Below, in pieces: positions 17,755 through 28,636 of a stretch of DNA of 49,165 bases (within the stretch, counting starts at the first letter, position 1; the number at the start of each line of letters is the position of its first letter). The notes beneath the pieces are model-generated. The model was not told the origin of the DNA, did no database searches, and saw only the letters and a list, made by a program, of their open reading frames with translations. Source of the DNA: Vibrio brasiliensis LMG 20546 (lineage in GTDB: Bacteria; Pseudomonadota; Gammaproteobacteria; Enterobacterales; Vibrionaceae); NCBI RefSeq assembly GCF_000189255.1, contig NZ_AEVS01000084.1:1-49165 (forward strand), written 5' to 3'. A program made the translations under genes and the position numbers.

Positions 17755-18699
17755 TCAGCCGTTTGCCTGCTGCGATAACCAGTTGAGTATCACTTGATTG
17801 ACCTGTTCTGGCAGTTCCTGCTGAATCCAATGACCACAATCTAAGCTGGCTACTTTGACGTTAGGCACATACTTGCTCAGTGATGGCGAAGGTGGAATGA
17901 CATCCTGCAGACCGTAAATCATCAGAGTTGGCTGCTGAATTATTGGGTCTACATCGGCGAGCAAATGCCAGTTTCGGTCAAGATTTCGGTACCAGTTAAT
18001 GCTGGCAGTGAAGCCGGATGACTGGAAAGCAGTAGTGAATACCGCCAGTTCCTCGTTACTCATTAATGCTTCACCAGTGGCATGCTGTGAACGGGCGAGG
18101 TTGATCATGGCCATTCCTGGTTCAGGCTCTGAGAGAGGAATATTTTTACGGAAAAGATTGGTCAGAAACTGCTGAGTATTCTGCTCCAATACCGCGTCGG
18201 CAACACCGGGCTGGCGATTGAAATGAACAAAGTAGTGATCGCTACCGAATATCTTCTCCATAAACTCAATCCATGGGATTTCTCCGCGCTCCTGATAGGG
18301 CAGACTAAGGTTAATCACTCTGCGCACCCGGTTTGGATGCAATAGTGTTAACCCCCACACAACCATGGCTCCCCAGTCATGACCCACAAAGGTGGCATCC
18401 TGGTATCCGTAGTGATCGAGAAGCGCCACGAGATCACCAGATAAATGAGCAATGTCATAACTGGCGACCTCTGATGGACTAGACGAGCGACCGTAACCAC
18501 GTTGGTTTGGCACTATGACATGGTAGCCAGCCTTGACCAGTGCCGGTATCTGATAGCGCCATGAAAAAGCGTGTTCCGGCCAGCCGTGACAGAGCACGAT
18601 TGGGTTCCCAGCATTATGCTGACCGGCTTCGAATACTTCGATAGTTGTCCCATTGACTGGAATCAGTGTTGGCTGTGGGAAATTGGCTGGGTCAAACAT
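17755..18699 (-). CDS. Alpha/beta hydrolase, epoxide-hydrolase-like
   Basis: The 314-residue protein has the hydrolase fold: oxyanion region LCHGWPEHAFSWRYQIP, nucleophile elbow VGHDWGAMVVWG with Asp as nucleophile, and the C-terminal histidine in LDCGHWIQQE. An Asp nucleophile plus the HGWPE block is the pattern of soluble epoxide hydrolases and haloalkane dehalogenases. No signal peptide is present. It is divergent from a WYL-domain regulator across 169 bp, which probably controls it. The natural substrate is unknown. Confidence 0.85.
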   Translation of the reverse strand: MFDPANFPQPTLIPVNGTTIEVFEAGQHNAGNPIVLCHGWPEHAFSWRYQIPALVKAGYHVIVPNQRGYGRSSSPSEVASYDIAHLSGDLVALLDHYGYQDATFVGHDWGAMVVWGLTLLHPNRVRRVINLSLPYQERGEIPWIEFMEKIFGSDHYFVHFNRQPGVADAVLEQNTQQFLTNLFRKNIPLSEPEPGMAMINLARSQHATGEALMSNEELAVFTTAFQSSGFTASINWYRNLDRNWHLLADVDPIIQQPTLMIYGLQDVIPPSPSLSKYVPNVKVASLDCGHWIQQELPEQVNQVILNWLSQQANG

Positions 18700-18868
18700 A
18701 GTATCTCTCCGTTAGATATAGGAATGTGATTCTTCGATGAATATGACTTCGAGTAAGAGGAAAGCAGATAGAAACAACAATTTGCTTATCTCTCTGCTGA
18801 CGTCGATGGAGTAGTTATATATCTTAATAGTGCCAAATAATGGCACCATTGAATGCTAGTGTTAGATT

Positions 18869-19591
18869 ATGAATATTCGCCAACGACAAGATGCCATAGT
18901 GCGTTGCTTGCGCCGCAACGGTACAGCGACGGTTGCCGAGCTTGTACAAGAGGTCGGCGCATCGAGACGCACAGTATTGCGTGACCTTAACGTTTTGCGA
19001 GATGAGGGATTTGTTATCGATTCTGAACCAGGACGAGGGGGAGGGCTGCGACTTGATCCGCGCTCGGTTCAAACTAGGGTGAGGCTCTCAGTTGAAGAGG
19101 TTTTCGCCCTGCTGATTAGTGTCGCCTCTATGTATGCTATCGGTGGGATGCCATTCTCACAATTGGCGGATTCCGGACTGGCAAAAATTGAGAAAGCGTT
19201 GCCATCAGACAAGTTGCATGACCTGCGTCGACTACTTAGTGGCCTGTATGTCGGTAAACTTGCGCCTCAGGTCGACACGAGCAATATAGGGGAGATGGAC
19301 CCTCAGCTATTGGCTGCATTTGAACAAGCGTTTCTAAAGCAGCTATACCTTCGCTTTGATTACTGCGATGCTAAAGGCAATGTCACTCAGCGATATGTAG
19401 AGCCGCAAGCGATGCTTATCCTGCCACCTTTATGGTACCTAGTTGGCTGGGATCCGCAGCGAAGCGACTTTCGTCATTTCAGAATGGATCGGATCAGTGC
19501 TCCCGAATTTGTTGAAGGCACCAGCTTTCTGCGTCGTCAGGTTCCTTTTGATGCCCATGTTTCGCCGCTGCGCAACCTTGCCCGCAAATAA
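18869..19591 (+). CDS. WYL-domain transcriptional regulator (YafY-like)
   Basis: The 240-residue protein has an N-terminal HTH_11/DeoR-like winged helix (MNIRQRQDAIVRCLRRNGTA, then SRRTVLRDLNVLRDEGFVIDSEPGRGGG) and a C-terminal WYL domain, with the signature in PPLWYLVGWDPQRSDFRHFRMDRI. WYL domains sense small ligands or nucleic acid. The gene is divergent from the epoxide-hydrolase-like gene and is its likely regulator. Confidence 0.85.
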   Translation: MNIRQRQDAIVRCLRRNGTATVAELVQEVGASRRTVLRDLNVLRDEGFVIDSEPGRGGGLRLDPRSVQTRVRLSVEEVFALLISVASMYAIGGMPFSQLADSGLAKIEKALPSDKLHDLRRLLSGLYVGKLAPQVDTSNIGEMDPQLLAAFEQAFLKQLYLRFDYCDAKGNVTQRYVEPQAMLILPPLWYLVGWDPQRSDFRHFRMDRISAPEFVEGTSFLRRQVPFDAHVSPLRNLARK

Positions 19592-19607
19592 GGGTTTAAC
19601 AACAGAA

Positions 19608-19632
19608 AAAGGGTGGCACTTGGCCACCCTTT
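19608..19632. terminator. Bidirectional terminator between regulator and katG
   Basis: AAAGGGTGGC, a 5-nt loop and GCCACCCTTT lie between two convergent genes. This is a good intrinsic terminator for both. Confidence 0.8.
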
Positions 19633-19656
19633 AGTTGGTGCTAGAGTTCAATGCGA

Positions 19657-21927
<2,271 letters not shown>

Positions 21928-22077
21928 TTATATTTGACCATGTCTCTAGGGCGGTTATTATTTTGAGTAAGCATGGCATGAGGTCGGCACTATTGCAGAT
22001 TCTTTCCCCCTATTTATTTGATAGGAGAAAGCTATATAAGCACATGGTGATATTAGGTGTATTAAAGAGGGATAATG

Positions 22078-22584
22078 ATGGGTTTATCATTTCAAACTGC
22101 GCGACTGACTGTAAAGGAAGCTGACCTTGAGCTTTCATTGAGTGAGCGTAGCGCTCTGCATCAGAGAATCCCGCAAATTCTCACTCCAGCGGTGGTTGAA
22201 AATCTCCCTCCCTATTTCCATGGCATCGACAGTTGCCAACTAGCGCAACAATGGCTTGAGCGTATGCTGGCAGAAAGCAGACTGTTTTTAGTCAGCTCGG
22301 AGGACGGAACTCTGATGGGCTTGCTGTTTGCTTACGTCGATAATGACAATGACGCCCATATTGGCTACTTATTGGCACAAGAGTTCTGGGGCAAAGGGTT
22401 TGCCAGTGAGCTATTACAAGGTTTTATTAGTGAAGTATCGAACAGTGAAAACTGGAGCAAGCTGATCGGTGGTGTTGACCAGACCAATATTGCTTCTGCG
22501 AAACTGCTAAAGAAATTAGGCTTTGTCGAGAGACCAGCTGAAGATAACGGTGTGATATTTTTTGAATATCAAATTCTGAGTTAA
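22078..22584 (+). CDS. GNAT-family N-acetyltransferase
   Basis: This 168-residue protein has the acetyl-CoA loop region AHIGYLLAQEFWGKGFASELLQGFI and the C-terminal motif NIASAKLLKKLGFVERP, as in RimJ/RimL-type enzymes. The ATG at 22078 has AGAGGGA at a better distance than the ATG one codon earlier. The substrate is unknown. It lies alone between katG and the subtilase gene. Confidence 0.85.
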   Translation: MGLSFQTARLTVKEADLELSLSERSALHQRIPQILTPAVVENLPPYFHGIDSCQLAQQWLERMLAESRLFLVSSEDGTLMGLLFAYVDNDNDAHIGYLLAQEFWGKGFASELLQGFISEVSNSENWSKLIGGVDQTNIASAKLLKKLGFVERPAEDNGVIFFEYQILS

Positions 22585-22911
22585 CGACCATAACTTTGTT
22601 CTTAATCCCAAGTATTGGCTAAGTCATAACTCCACCTGCTGATGACGACTCTTATCAGTACACATTATTGTGTGTCTAGCGAACCGTTGATCTCAACAAT
22701 TTTTATTATGGCAGGTAACCTTTTGTCTTTTCAGGATGTATTTTGTTATCCATACCAAAGTGTAAAGTTGCATATGTGTCTATTAAGTGTTTGATACTAC
22801 AAGGTATTCAGGTTTTATATTATCTTTCGATAACTTTAGGACTATTTTACAGCTGCTGATTTATTGACCAAACTGTTAGTACTACCTCTGCGTCTATAAT
22901 GGAGAAGTACT
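22585..22911. other. Intergenic region upstream of the subtilase gene
   Basis: This 327-bp AT-rich spacer has no convincing open frame or RNA. It should contain the subtilase promoter. The start is set by GGAGAAG just before the ATG at 22912. Confidence 0.5.
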
Positions 22912-25260
22912 ATGCGCCCAGTAACATCCCTTCAGCAGCTGTTGTTGATATGGTTAACCTTCCTAATTGCTTCACTCGGCGCTAGTGCTTATGCCGCGCA
23001 AGATAAACAGCAGAGTGTCCGACCGGGGACCGTGATTTATCAAATCGATGCCAACGCGTCGCCTAGTGACCTTAAAGGGTTAAATAGCCTGCTAAAAAGC
23101 CAAGGTTTGGTATCTGAACGAACCCTCGAAGGTAGCCAGATAATCATTGCTACCTTCGATCATCATGGCAGAGAGAAAGCGATTGCTAAAATCCTTGATA
23201 GTAGTGGCTATGTAGCTTTCGCTGAAGCGGACTATGCGGTGGAACCCACCTTACAGCCAAACGACCCCTCCTTCGGAAATCAGTGGCATCATAATAATGT
23301 AAATAGCCAGCAAGCCTGGGATATCACCACAGGTAGTAGCTCTGTGTTGGTCGGGGTATGTGATACTGGTTTTGATGTTAATCACCCGGATCTTGGCCCT
23401 AATTTGCGTACCGATTTAGCCTATAACGCTCACGATGGCAGTAACAATATCTATGATGCTAATGGTCACGGTACCGGGAGTGCAGGTACTTTAGGTGCTG
23501 TGGGTAACAATGGAACTGGTGTTGCTGGTGCTAACTGGGATGTCGATATTATTCCGGTTCGTATTGCTATCAGCGATGGCAACAGCTCGGCCTATATTTC
23601 GACCATGGCAGTATGTATTGAGTATGCGGCAGATAACGGTGCCCGGGTAGTTAACCTGAGTTATGGTGGTATTCAATACGAAACCATTAATGCAGCCGCC
23701 CAATATTTGCGAGATCGCAATGGTCTGCTATTTATGTCGGCTGGTAACAGTGGACAGGAACATGCGGATTACCCTGACTTCATCAGTTTTGTTGGTGTCG
23801 GTGCAACTGACCGAAACGACAATCGTGCCAGTTTCTCGAGTTGGGGTACTTATGTTGATATCACAGCCCCAGGTGTAGAAATCCTGACTACGTACCCGGA
23901 CAATCGTTACGTTTACTACAGCGGTACCTCTTTCTCATCCCCACTTACAGCAGGTATCGCTGCTCTGATGGTCGCAGCTAATCCGAATATTACTCCTGAT
24001 GAAATTGAGAATGGCCTGTTTAGCACTGCTGTGGATATTGGTGCAGCAGGTGATGACAACGTGTTTGGCCACGGCTTAGTTGACGCCGCAGCGGCGGTCA
24101 CCTACGCGCAAAATGCTGGTGGTACCAACCCTCCAACCGCAGAGATTATTGTAAGTGCGAACTCAGTGCCATTTGGTACGCCCGTTGACTTTGATGGCGG
24201 TAACTCGTCAGACACCGAGGGGGGGAGTATCGTCAGCTATGACTGGGATCTTGGTGACGGCAATACATCTAACCAAGTCACTATCAATGATCACGTCTAT
24301 GCTCAGGCGGGGAGTTATGAGGTAACGTTAACCGTCACTGATAACGATGGTCTTTCCGATTCAGCCTCGACAAGTGTTCAGGTCACCACTGATTTACCGA
24401 GCGCAGTGATTACGGTAGAGAACCCTGCTGCCAGCTATGGTATTGGCGAAGTGGTTTACTTTAACGGATTGGGCTCGTCTGACCCAGACGGTACGATTGA
24501 TCTCTATCAGTGGGACTTTGGTGACGGTGCTGGCAGTAGCGGAGTCAGTACCTCTCATGCTTACGCATCTACCGGAACATATACTGTGACGCTTACCGTT
24601 ACCGATAACGCGGGGGCGATGAACAGCAGTAGCGTTGATGTCACCGTGGTTGATCAATACACGCTTAATGCCCCAACAGGCTTAGCGGCCACCGTTGACG
24701 GATTAAATGTCACGCTAACCTGGCAAGATAATAACGCTAATGAGAGTGAATATGTTGTTGAGCGTGGGGTTAAATATCGAGGTAAAGTTAACTTCAATGT
24801 GATTGAAACGCTGGCTGCAAACAGCACAAGCTTTGTCGATACTGTGCCGCAAACAGGTGAGTATCGTTATCGAGTAGTGGCGAAAAACTCGGTTAATGAA
24901 GCAACGTCATCAACACTCAATGTTAGCGTGACTTCGGATTCTGGTGGTGGTACTGACCCTGAACCAGAGCCAGGCACTCTTGCTGCTCCAAGTAATCTTT
25001 CATTGGTTAAAAACGGTGATATTGTCACGCTAAATTGGTCGGACAATTCAGATGGCGAAAATGGCTTCTATATCGAACGTGGACTAAAACGCAAAGGACA
25101 GTTTGCGTTTGAACGAGTTGGTACTGTTGGCGCCGATCAAACCAGCTTTGATGATGACATGAGTAGTTTAGCGAATGGTAACTATGGCTACCGCGTTCAA
25201 GCCTTTGATGACTCGGGAACGTCGAGCTTTAGTAGCATTGTCGAGGTACGTAAAAAGTAG
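22912..25260 (+). CDS. Secreted subtilisin-like serine protease with PKD and FN3 domains
   Basis: The 782-residue secreted S8 protease has a signal peptide (residues 1-29, ending ASAYAA) and a prodomain with I9/fervidolysin-like features to about 115. In the catalytic domain the triad is D151 (CDTGFDVNHPD), H186 (NGHGTGSAGT) and S340 (SGTSFSSPLTAG), with the oxyanion N279 in SAGNSG. Two PKD domains follow (YDWDLGDGNTS and YQWDFGDGAGSS blocks, about 405-580), then two FN3-like domains (585-675 and 690-780) separated by a GGGTDPEPEPG linker. The extra domains suggest binding to protein or polysaccharide particles outside the cell. Confidence 0.93.
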   Translation: MRPVTSLQQLLLIWLTFLIASLGASAYAAQDKQQSVRPGTVIYQIDANASPSDLKGLNSLLKSQGLVSERTLEGSQIIIATFDHHGREKAIAKILDSSGYVAFAEADYAVEPTLQPNDPSFGNQWHHNNVNSQQAWDITTGSSSVLVGVCDTGFDVNHPDLGPNLRTDLAYNAHDGSNNIYDANGHGTGSAGTLGAVGNNGTGVAGANWDVDIIPVRIAISDGNSSAYISTMAVCIEYAADNGARVVNLSYGGIQYETINAAAQYLRDRNGLLFMSAGNSGQEHADYPDFISFVGVGATDRNDNRASFSSWGTYVDITAPGVEILTTYPDNRYVYYSGTSFSSPLTAGIAALMVAANPNITPDEIENGLFSTAVDIGAAGDDNVFGHGLVDAAAAVTYAQNAGGTNPPTAEIIVSANSVPFGTPVDFDGGNSSDTEGGSIVSYDWDLGDGNTSNQVTINDHVYAQAGSYEVTLTVTDNDGLSDSASTSVQVTTDLPSAVITVENPAASYGIGEVVYFNGLGSSDPDGTIDLYQWDFGDGAGSSGVSTSHAYASTGTYTVTLTVTDNAGAMNSSSVDVTVVDQYTLNAPTGLAATVDGLNVTLTWQDNNANESEYVVERGVKYRGKVNFNVIETLAANSTSFVDTVPQTGEYRYRVVAKNSVNEATSSTLNVSVTSDSGGGTDPEPEPGTLAAPSNLSLVKNGDIVTLNWSDNSDGENGFYIERGLKRKGQFAFERVGTVGADQTSFDDDMSSLANGNYGYRVQAFDDSGTSSFSSIVEVRKK

Positions 25261-25286
25261 CTTCACCAATAACACCCTAAACTTAC

Positions 25287-25315
25287 AAAGGCTGCGTCAT
25301 TCGCAGCCTTTTTTT
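25287..25315. terminator. Terminator between subtilase and metallo-hydrolase genes
   Basis: AAAGGCTGC, loop GTCATTC, then GCAGCCTTTTTTT lies between convergent genes. It is a strong intrinsic terminator for the plus strand and overlaps the end of the minus-strand gene. Confidence 0.85.
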
Positions 25316-26633
25316 ATTGGTTAACCTGATAGCCACTGCTGCGTAGTCGCTCAGCAAACTGAGTCTGGGTATCGGGTTCGCCATGTATCAGGTGAACCGT
25401 TTTTGGTCTTGAGGGTATCCCTTCGATAAAACGTATAAGATCGGACTGGTCAGCGTGGGCAGAGTATCCCGACATAGTATGGATTTGCGCGGCCACTTCA
25501 ATTTGCTCGTCATCGATCTCTACCTCAAAACAGCCAGCTTGAATCTCTCGCCCTAATGTACCTTCCGCTTGATAGCCAGCGAGCAGCACATCGGTACGAG
25601 GATCGGGGAGTAAGGCTTTAAGATAATCCATAATTCTTCCTCCCTGACACATTCCTGAAGAAGCCACCACGATAGCTGGCTCTCCGGTCGACTTTAGTCG
25701 GTTGACTAAGCGCAGATGAGTCCGAAAGTCTTCAACTGTGATGCACTGTTCAAAAGCCAGAGGATGACGCTGATTTTGCAGCCTTAATTTGGCTTCATTG
25801 CCCCATAACTCCTTAAAACGGCGGTAGGAGCGAGTGACTTTTTGCGCCATAGGTGAATCGAGAATGATGGGGATTTTAGTATCAATTTGATGTTCAAATA
25901 CCAGTTGTTCAATATCAAACAGCAGTTCCTGAGTTCTACCGACACTAAATGCCGGGATCAAAATAGTGCCGCCATCTTCCAGTGAACGATCGATTATGGC
26001 TTTCAGCCTTAGTGAACGAGTCGCGATATCCTCATGCTGAGAGTCGCCGTAGGTCGATTCGATAAACAGATAATCTGCCTGTTGTGGAGATTCCGGGTCG
26101 GGCAGCAATGGTGTATTTGTCGGCCCTAAATCACCGGAAAATACCACTACCTCTTTATTAGGTAGCATCAGCTCAACATAAGCGGAACCAAGAATGTGCC
26201 CGGCGGGTTGAAAACGTATCTGGATGCCATCCGGCTGATTTCTATCGAGCAGGAACCACTGATTATAGGGATAAGGGCAGAGTAGACGTTTAATCCGTTT
26301 TAACACTCGCTGAGCTTTTTTAGCCGCCAGTCCAAGTTGCAGCTTGAGGCTGTCTTCCAGCATTAGTGGGGCAAGTTCTGCCGTCGCTTCACTACAGAAT
26401 ATTGGCTGATTAAACCCGGCAGCCAGTAGCCATGGAATACGGCCAATGTGGTCAACATGACTATGGGTCAAAATCAGTCCATTGAGCTGTTTAATCGGGA
26501 AGTCGACCTCAAGGGAGCGAGCATCCGTTCCCTGAAACAGACCACAGTCAATTAACACTGCTTGATTGGAATGCCTGAATTCATGGCAAGAGCCGGTGAC
26601 GGTACTTTTTCCGCCGTGATGTATGACGTCCAT
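25314..26633 (-). CDS. MBL-fold beta-CASP hydrolase (RNase/exonuclease-like)
   Basis: The 439-residue metallo-beta-lactamase fold protein has the zinc motif LTHSHVDHIGRIPWL, the VVFSGDLGPTNTPLL block and late motifs SGYSAHADQSDL and IHGE. The beta-CASP insert is marked by ASSGMCQGGRIMDYL. This is the YsiA/Ysh1-like group that processes RNA. The ATG at 26633 directly follows GGAGAGAC; the TTG four codons upstream is part of the ribosome binding site. It is divergent from the DUF429 gene. Specific RNA targets are unknown. Confidence 0.9.
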   Translation of the reverse strand: MDVIHHGGKSTVTGSCHEFRHSNQAVLIDCGLFQGTDARSLEVDFPIKQLNGLILTHSHVDHIGRIPWLLAAGFNQPIFCSEATAELAPLMLEDSLKLQLGLAAKKAQRVLKRIKRLLCPYPYNQWFLLDRNQPDGIQIRFQPAGHILGSAYVELMLPNKEVVVFSGDLGPTNTPLLPDPESPQQADYLFIESTYGDSQHEDIATRSLRLKAIIDRSLEDGGTILIPAFSVGRTQELLFDIEQLVFEHQIDTKIPIILDSPMAQKVTRSYRRFKELWGNEAKLRLQNQRHPLAFEQCITVEDFRTHLRLVNRLKSTGEPAIVVASSGMCQGGRIMDYLKALLPDPRTDVLLAGYQAEGTLGREIQAGCFEVEIDDEQIEVAAQIHTMSGYSAHADQSDLIRFIEGIPSRPKTVHLIHGEPDTQTQFAERLRSSGYQVNQ

Positions 26634-26867
26634 CTGTCTCTCCAAATAACCTTCAGTAGACTTTGCCGTGACTGGATAGCAAATACCAAAGCAGCACGGT
26701 GATTTGTGAATGCCAAAGAGTTTGTTGGTAATTATGAATTAACTCAGTCAGTTATTTGTGATCGAATGTCTCGTTTTTTACCTAGAATTAGTCACTTGAA
26801 GCACTTAGTGTATAGGTGCAACTTAGCTAAAATAGGCAAAGTAGATGGTTACGCAGAGGGTGAACTA

Positions 26868-27587
26868 GTGAGATATATTGGCATAGATGGATGCAAAGCG
26901 GGTTGGGTAATTTGGAGCGTAGAGCAGGAGCAACCAAGGTGCCAGATCGTTACTCAACTTGCCCAGATATCTGATTTGCTCGCTAACAGTACTGCACTGA
27001 TTGATATCCCGATAGGTTATAGTGATGAGAACACACCAGATCGCTTATGTGATAAGGCGGCGCGTAAGTTTTTGTCTCCAAAACGCAGCTCGTCGGTATT
27101 CCCGGTTCCTTCTCGACAGGCGGCTTACGCCAGTGACTATGTTGAGGCTTGTGAAATTAACTTCGAGCTTGTCGGCAGAAAACTCTCCAAGCAGACCTGG
27201 TTTATCCTGCCCAAAGTGATTGAAGTGGAAACGCTGTTAGCTGAGGCACCATCACTTAAGCTAAGAGAATCTCATCCTGAGGTGGTGTTTGCAGCGTTGC
27301 AGGGCTCGCCTCTTGAGCAGAGTAAAAAGACACCACAGGGCCAGCAGGACAGGCTCGATATAATTCACTCGATTGCCCCCGATTGGAGCGAGGTGCTCAT
27401 TAACCAGTTGAGCGAAACTAAAGCCAGGCAGGCTAATCGTGATGATATTATCGATGCGTTTGTTTTAATGATGATTGCAGCCAAAGCGGAGAATCTCTCC
27501 ACCTTACCAGAACAGCCAGACAGAGATCCCAAGGGGCGAGTGCGAGAAATCGTTTATTGGGATAGCGTGATTAAGACGGCTCACTGA
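26868..27587 (+). CDS. DUF429 family protein
   Basis: From the GTG at 26868, behind AGAGGG, the protein has 239 residues and begins with the RNase-H-like strand YIGIDGCKAGWVIW. Later blocks are LIDIPIGY, FPVPSRQAAY, LRESHPEVVFAAL and RDDIIDAFVLM. These carry the conserved acidic residues of DUF429, a predicted nuclease fold. The open frame runs up to 26706, but the extra 54 residues do not look like part of the domain. Function is unknown. Confidence 0.8.
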   Translation: MRYIGIDGCKAGWVIWSVEQEQPRCQIVTQLAQISDLLANSTALIDIPIGYSDENTPDRLCDKAARKFLSPKRSSSVFPVPSRQAAYASDYVEACEINFELVGRKLSKQTWFILPKVIEVETLLAEAPSLKLRESHPEVVFAALQGSPLEQSKKTPQGQQDRLDIIHSIAPDWSEVLINQLSETKARQANRDDIIDAFVLMMIAAKAENLSTLPEQPDRDPKGRVREIVYWDSVIKTAH

Positions 27588-27636
27588 TTCTGATGCAAAT
27601 CGCTCTGGCTCTAGAACAATATAAGGAAAACTCAAA

Positions 27637-28446
27637 GTGAAAAAATGGTTGCTCGGTTTGGTGGTTTTATCTTTTGCTACCACAACTTGTGCTAAGGTCG
27701 CGCCCGTTTCTGAGTGGCAGTGCGGCATGATGAAAAAACAGGGTGTCTTGAGTCAGGGAGCGCCGGTTGGCTGCGATCGTTTAGTGAAAGTCGACTTTGA
27801 CTTTGTCAATTTCTCCGGTCAAACCATGCAGGGTAGTATGATAGTCCTCGATATTGTTGCCCCATCCGTCGAACGAATCTTCACTGAATTATACAAGCGC
27901 AAGTTCCCGCTTCATTCCGCGCGCTTAATGCGAGAGTTTAAAGGTGATGACAATGCCTCGATGGATGCGAATAACAGCAGTGCATTTAATGCCCGTCCGA
28001 TTACGGGGGGATCTAGCTGGTCGAAACACGCTTATGGGGTCGCTGTCGATATCAACCCGGTGCAAAATCCATTTCTGGAGTTTGATGACAACGGGACTAT
28101 CACTGTTAAGCCTGCCCAATCTTTGACTCGCTACGTCAACCGTACCCGCTTCAGAGCAAGAGATGAGGTCGAACGTCAGGGTATGGCTGAACAAGTCGTT
28201 GAGCTGTTTGCCCATCACGGTTTTTTAATCTGGGGTGGAGACTGGAATACGCCCATCGATACTCAACACTTTGAAGTCGGTTCACGACGCTTTATCAACC
28301 AGTTGTTGGCCTTACCAAAGCCTCAGGCTGAGGCAACTTTTGGTCGCTATATTGAAACGTATCGCAGTTGCTACGTGAAACAACAATCCCAAGCAAGTGA
28401 AAAGGCGAGGGCATATTGCGCTTACACTACGGTTCACGGCGTATAA
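27637..28446 (+). CDS. M15-family metallopeptidase, secreted
   Basis: The 269-residue protein has a signal peptide (MKKWLLGLVVLSFATTTCA). Its zinc-binding blocks are those of D-alanyl-D-alanine carboxypeptidases and L-Ala-D-Glu peptidases: SSWSKHAYGVAVDINPVQNP (first His and Asp) and WGGDWNTPIDTQHFEV (second His). The start is a GTG at 27637 behind AAGGAAAAC. It probably trims peptidoglycan peptides in the periplasm, or outside the cell if exported further. It is followed by the displaced repeat that marks the insert boundary. Confidence 0.85.
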   Translation: MKKWLLGLVVLSFATTTCAKVAPVSEWQCGMMKKQGVLSQGAPVGCDRLVKVDFDFVNFSGQTMQGSMIVLDIVAPSVERIFTELYKRKFPLHSARLMREFKGDDNASMDANNSSAFNARPITGGSSWSKHAYGVAVDINPVQNPFLEFDDNGTITVKPAQSLTRYVNRTRFRARDEVERQGMAEQVVELFAHHGFLIWGGDWNTPIDTQHFEVGSRRFINQLLALPKPQAEATFGRYIETYRSCYVKQQSQASEKARAYCAYTTVHGV

Positions 28447-28466
28447 CAACTTCAGTGGTACAAAGA

Positions 28467-28591
28467 AAAGAGCCAGCTCACATGAGTTGGCTCTTTGAGT
28501 ATTTAGATCATTGATTAAGTCTTAAATCGACTTCCACCGCTAGTGCGACAGAGGCGCCAACCATTGGGTTATTGCCTATCCCGATAAAGCC
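28467..28591. repeat. Direct repeat, left copy: displaced 3' end of GGGtGRT gene plus terminator
   Basis: This 125-bp segment matches 32497-32621 with 8 mismatches and no gaps, about 94%. It contains a terminator stem (GAGCCAGCTCA / TGAGTTGGCTC) and the last coding bases and stop of a minus-strand GGGtGRT gene. That reading ends abruptly at 28592. Some mismatches in the stem are compensatory (A-T against G-C), so the copies diverged under selection in different lineages rather than by recent duplication. It is a pseudogene fragment and a probable attachment-site or insertion scar. Confidence 0.85.
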
Positions 28592-28636
28592 AATTCATAC
28601 TTCATTGCTTTATCTCCGACGTACTAGATTCCTCTT

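Noticed and set aside
26706-26867. 54-residue N-terminal extension of the DUF429 protein
   Set aside because: The conserved domain begins right at the GTG at 26868, which has AGAGGG upstream.
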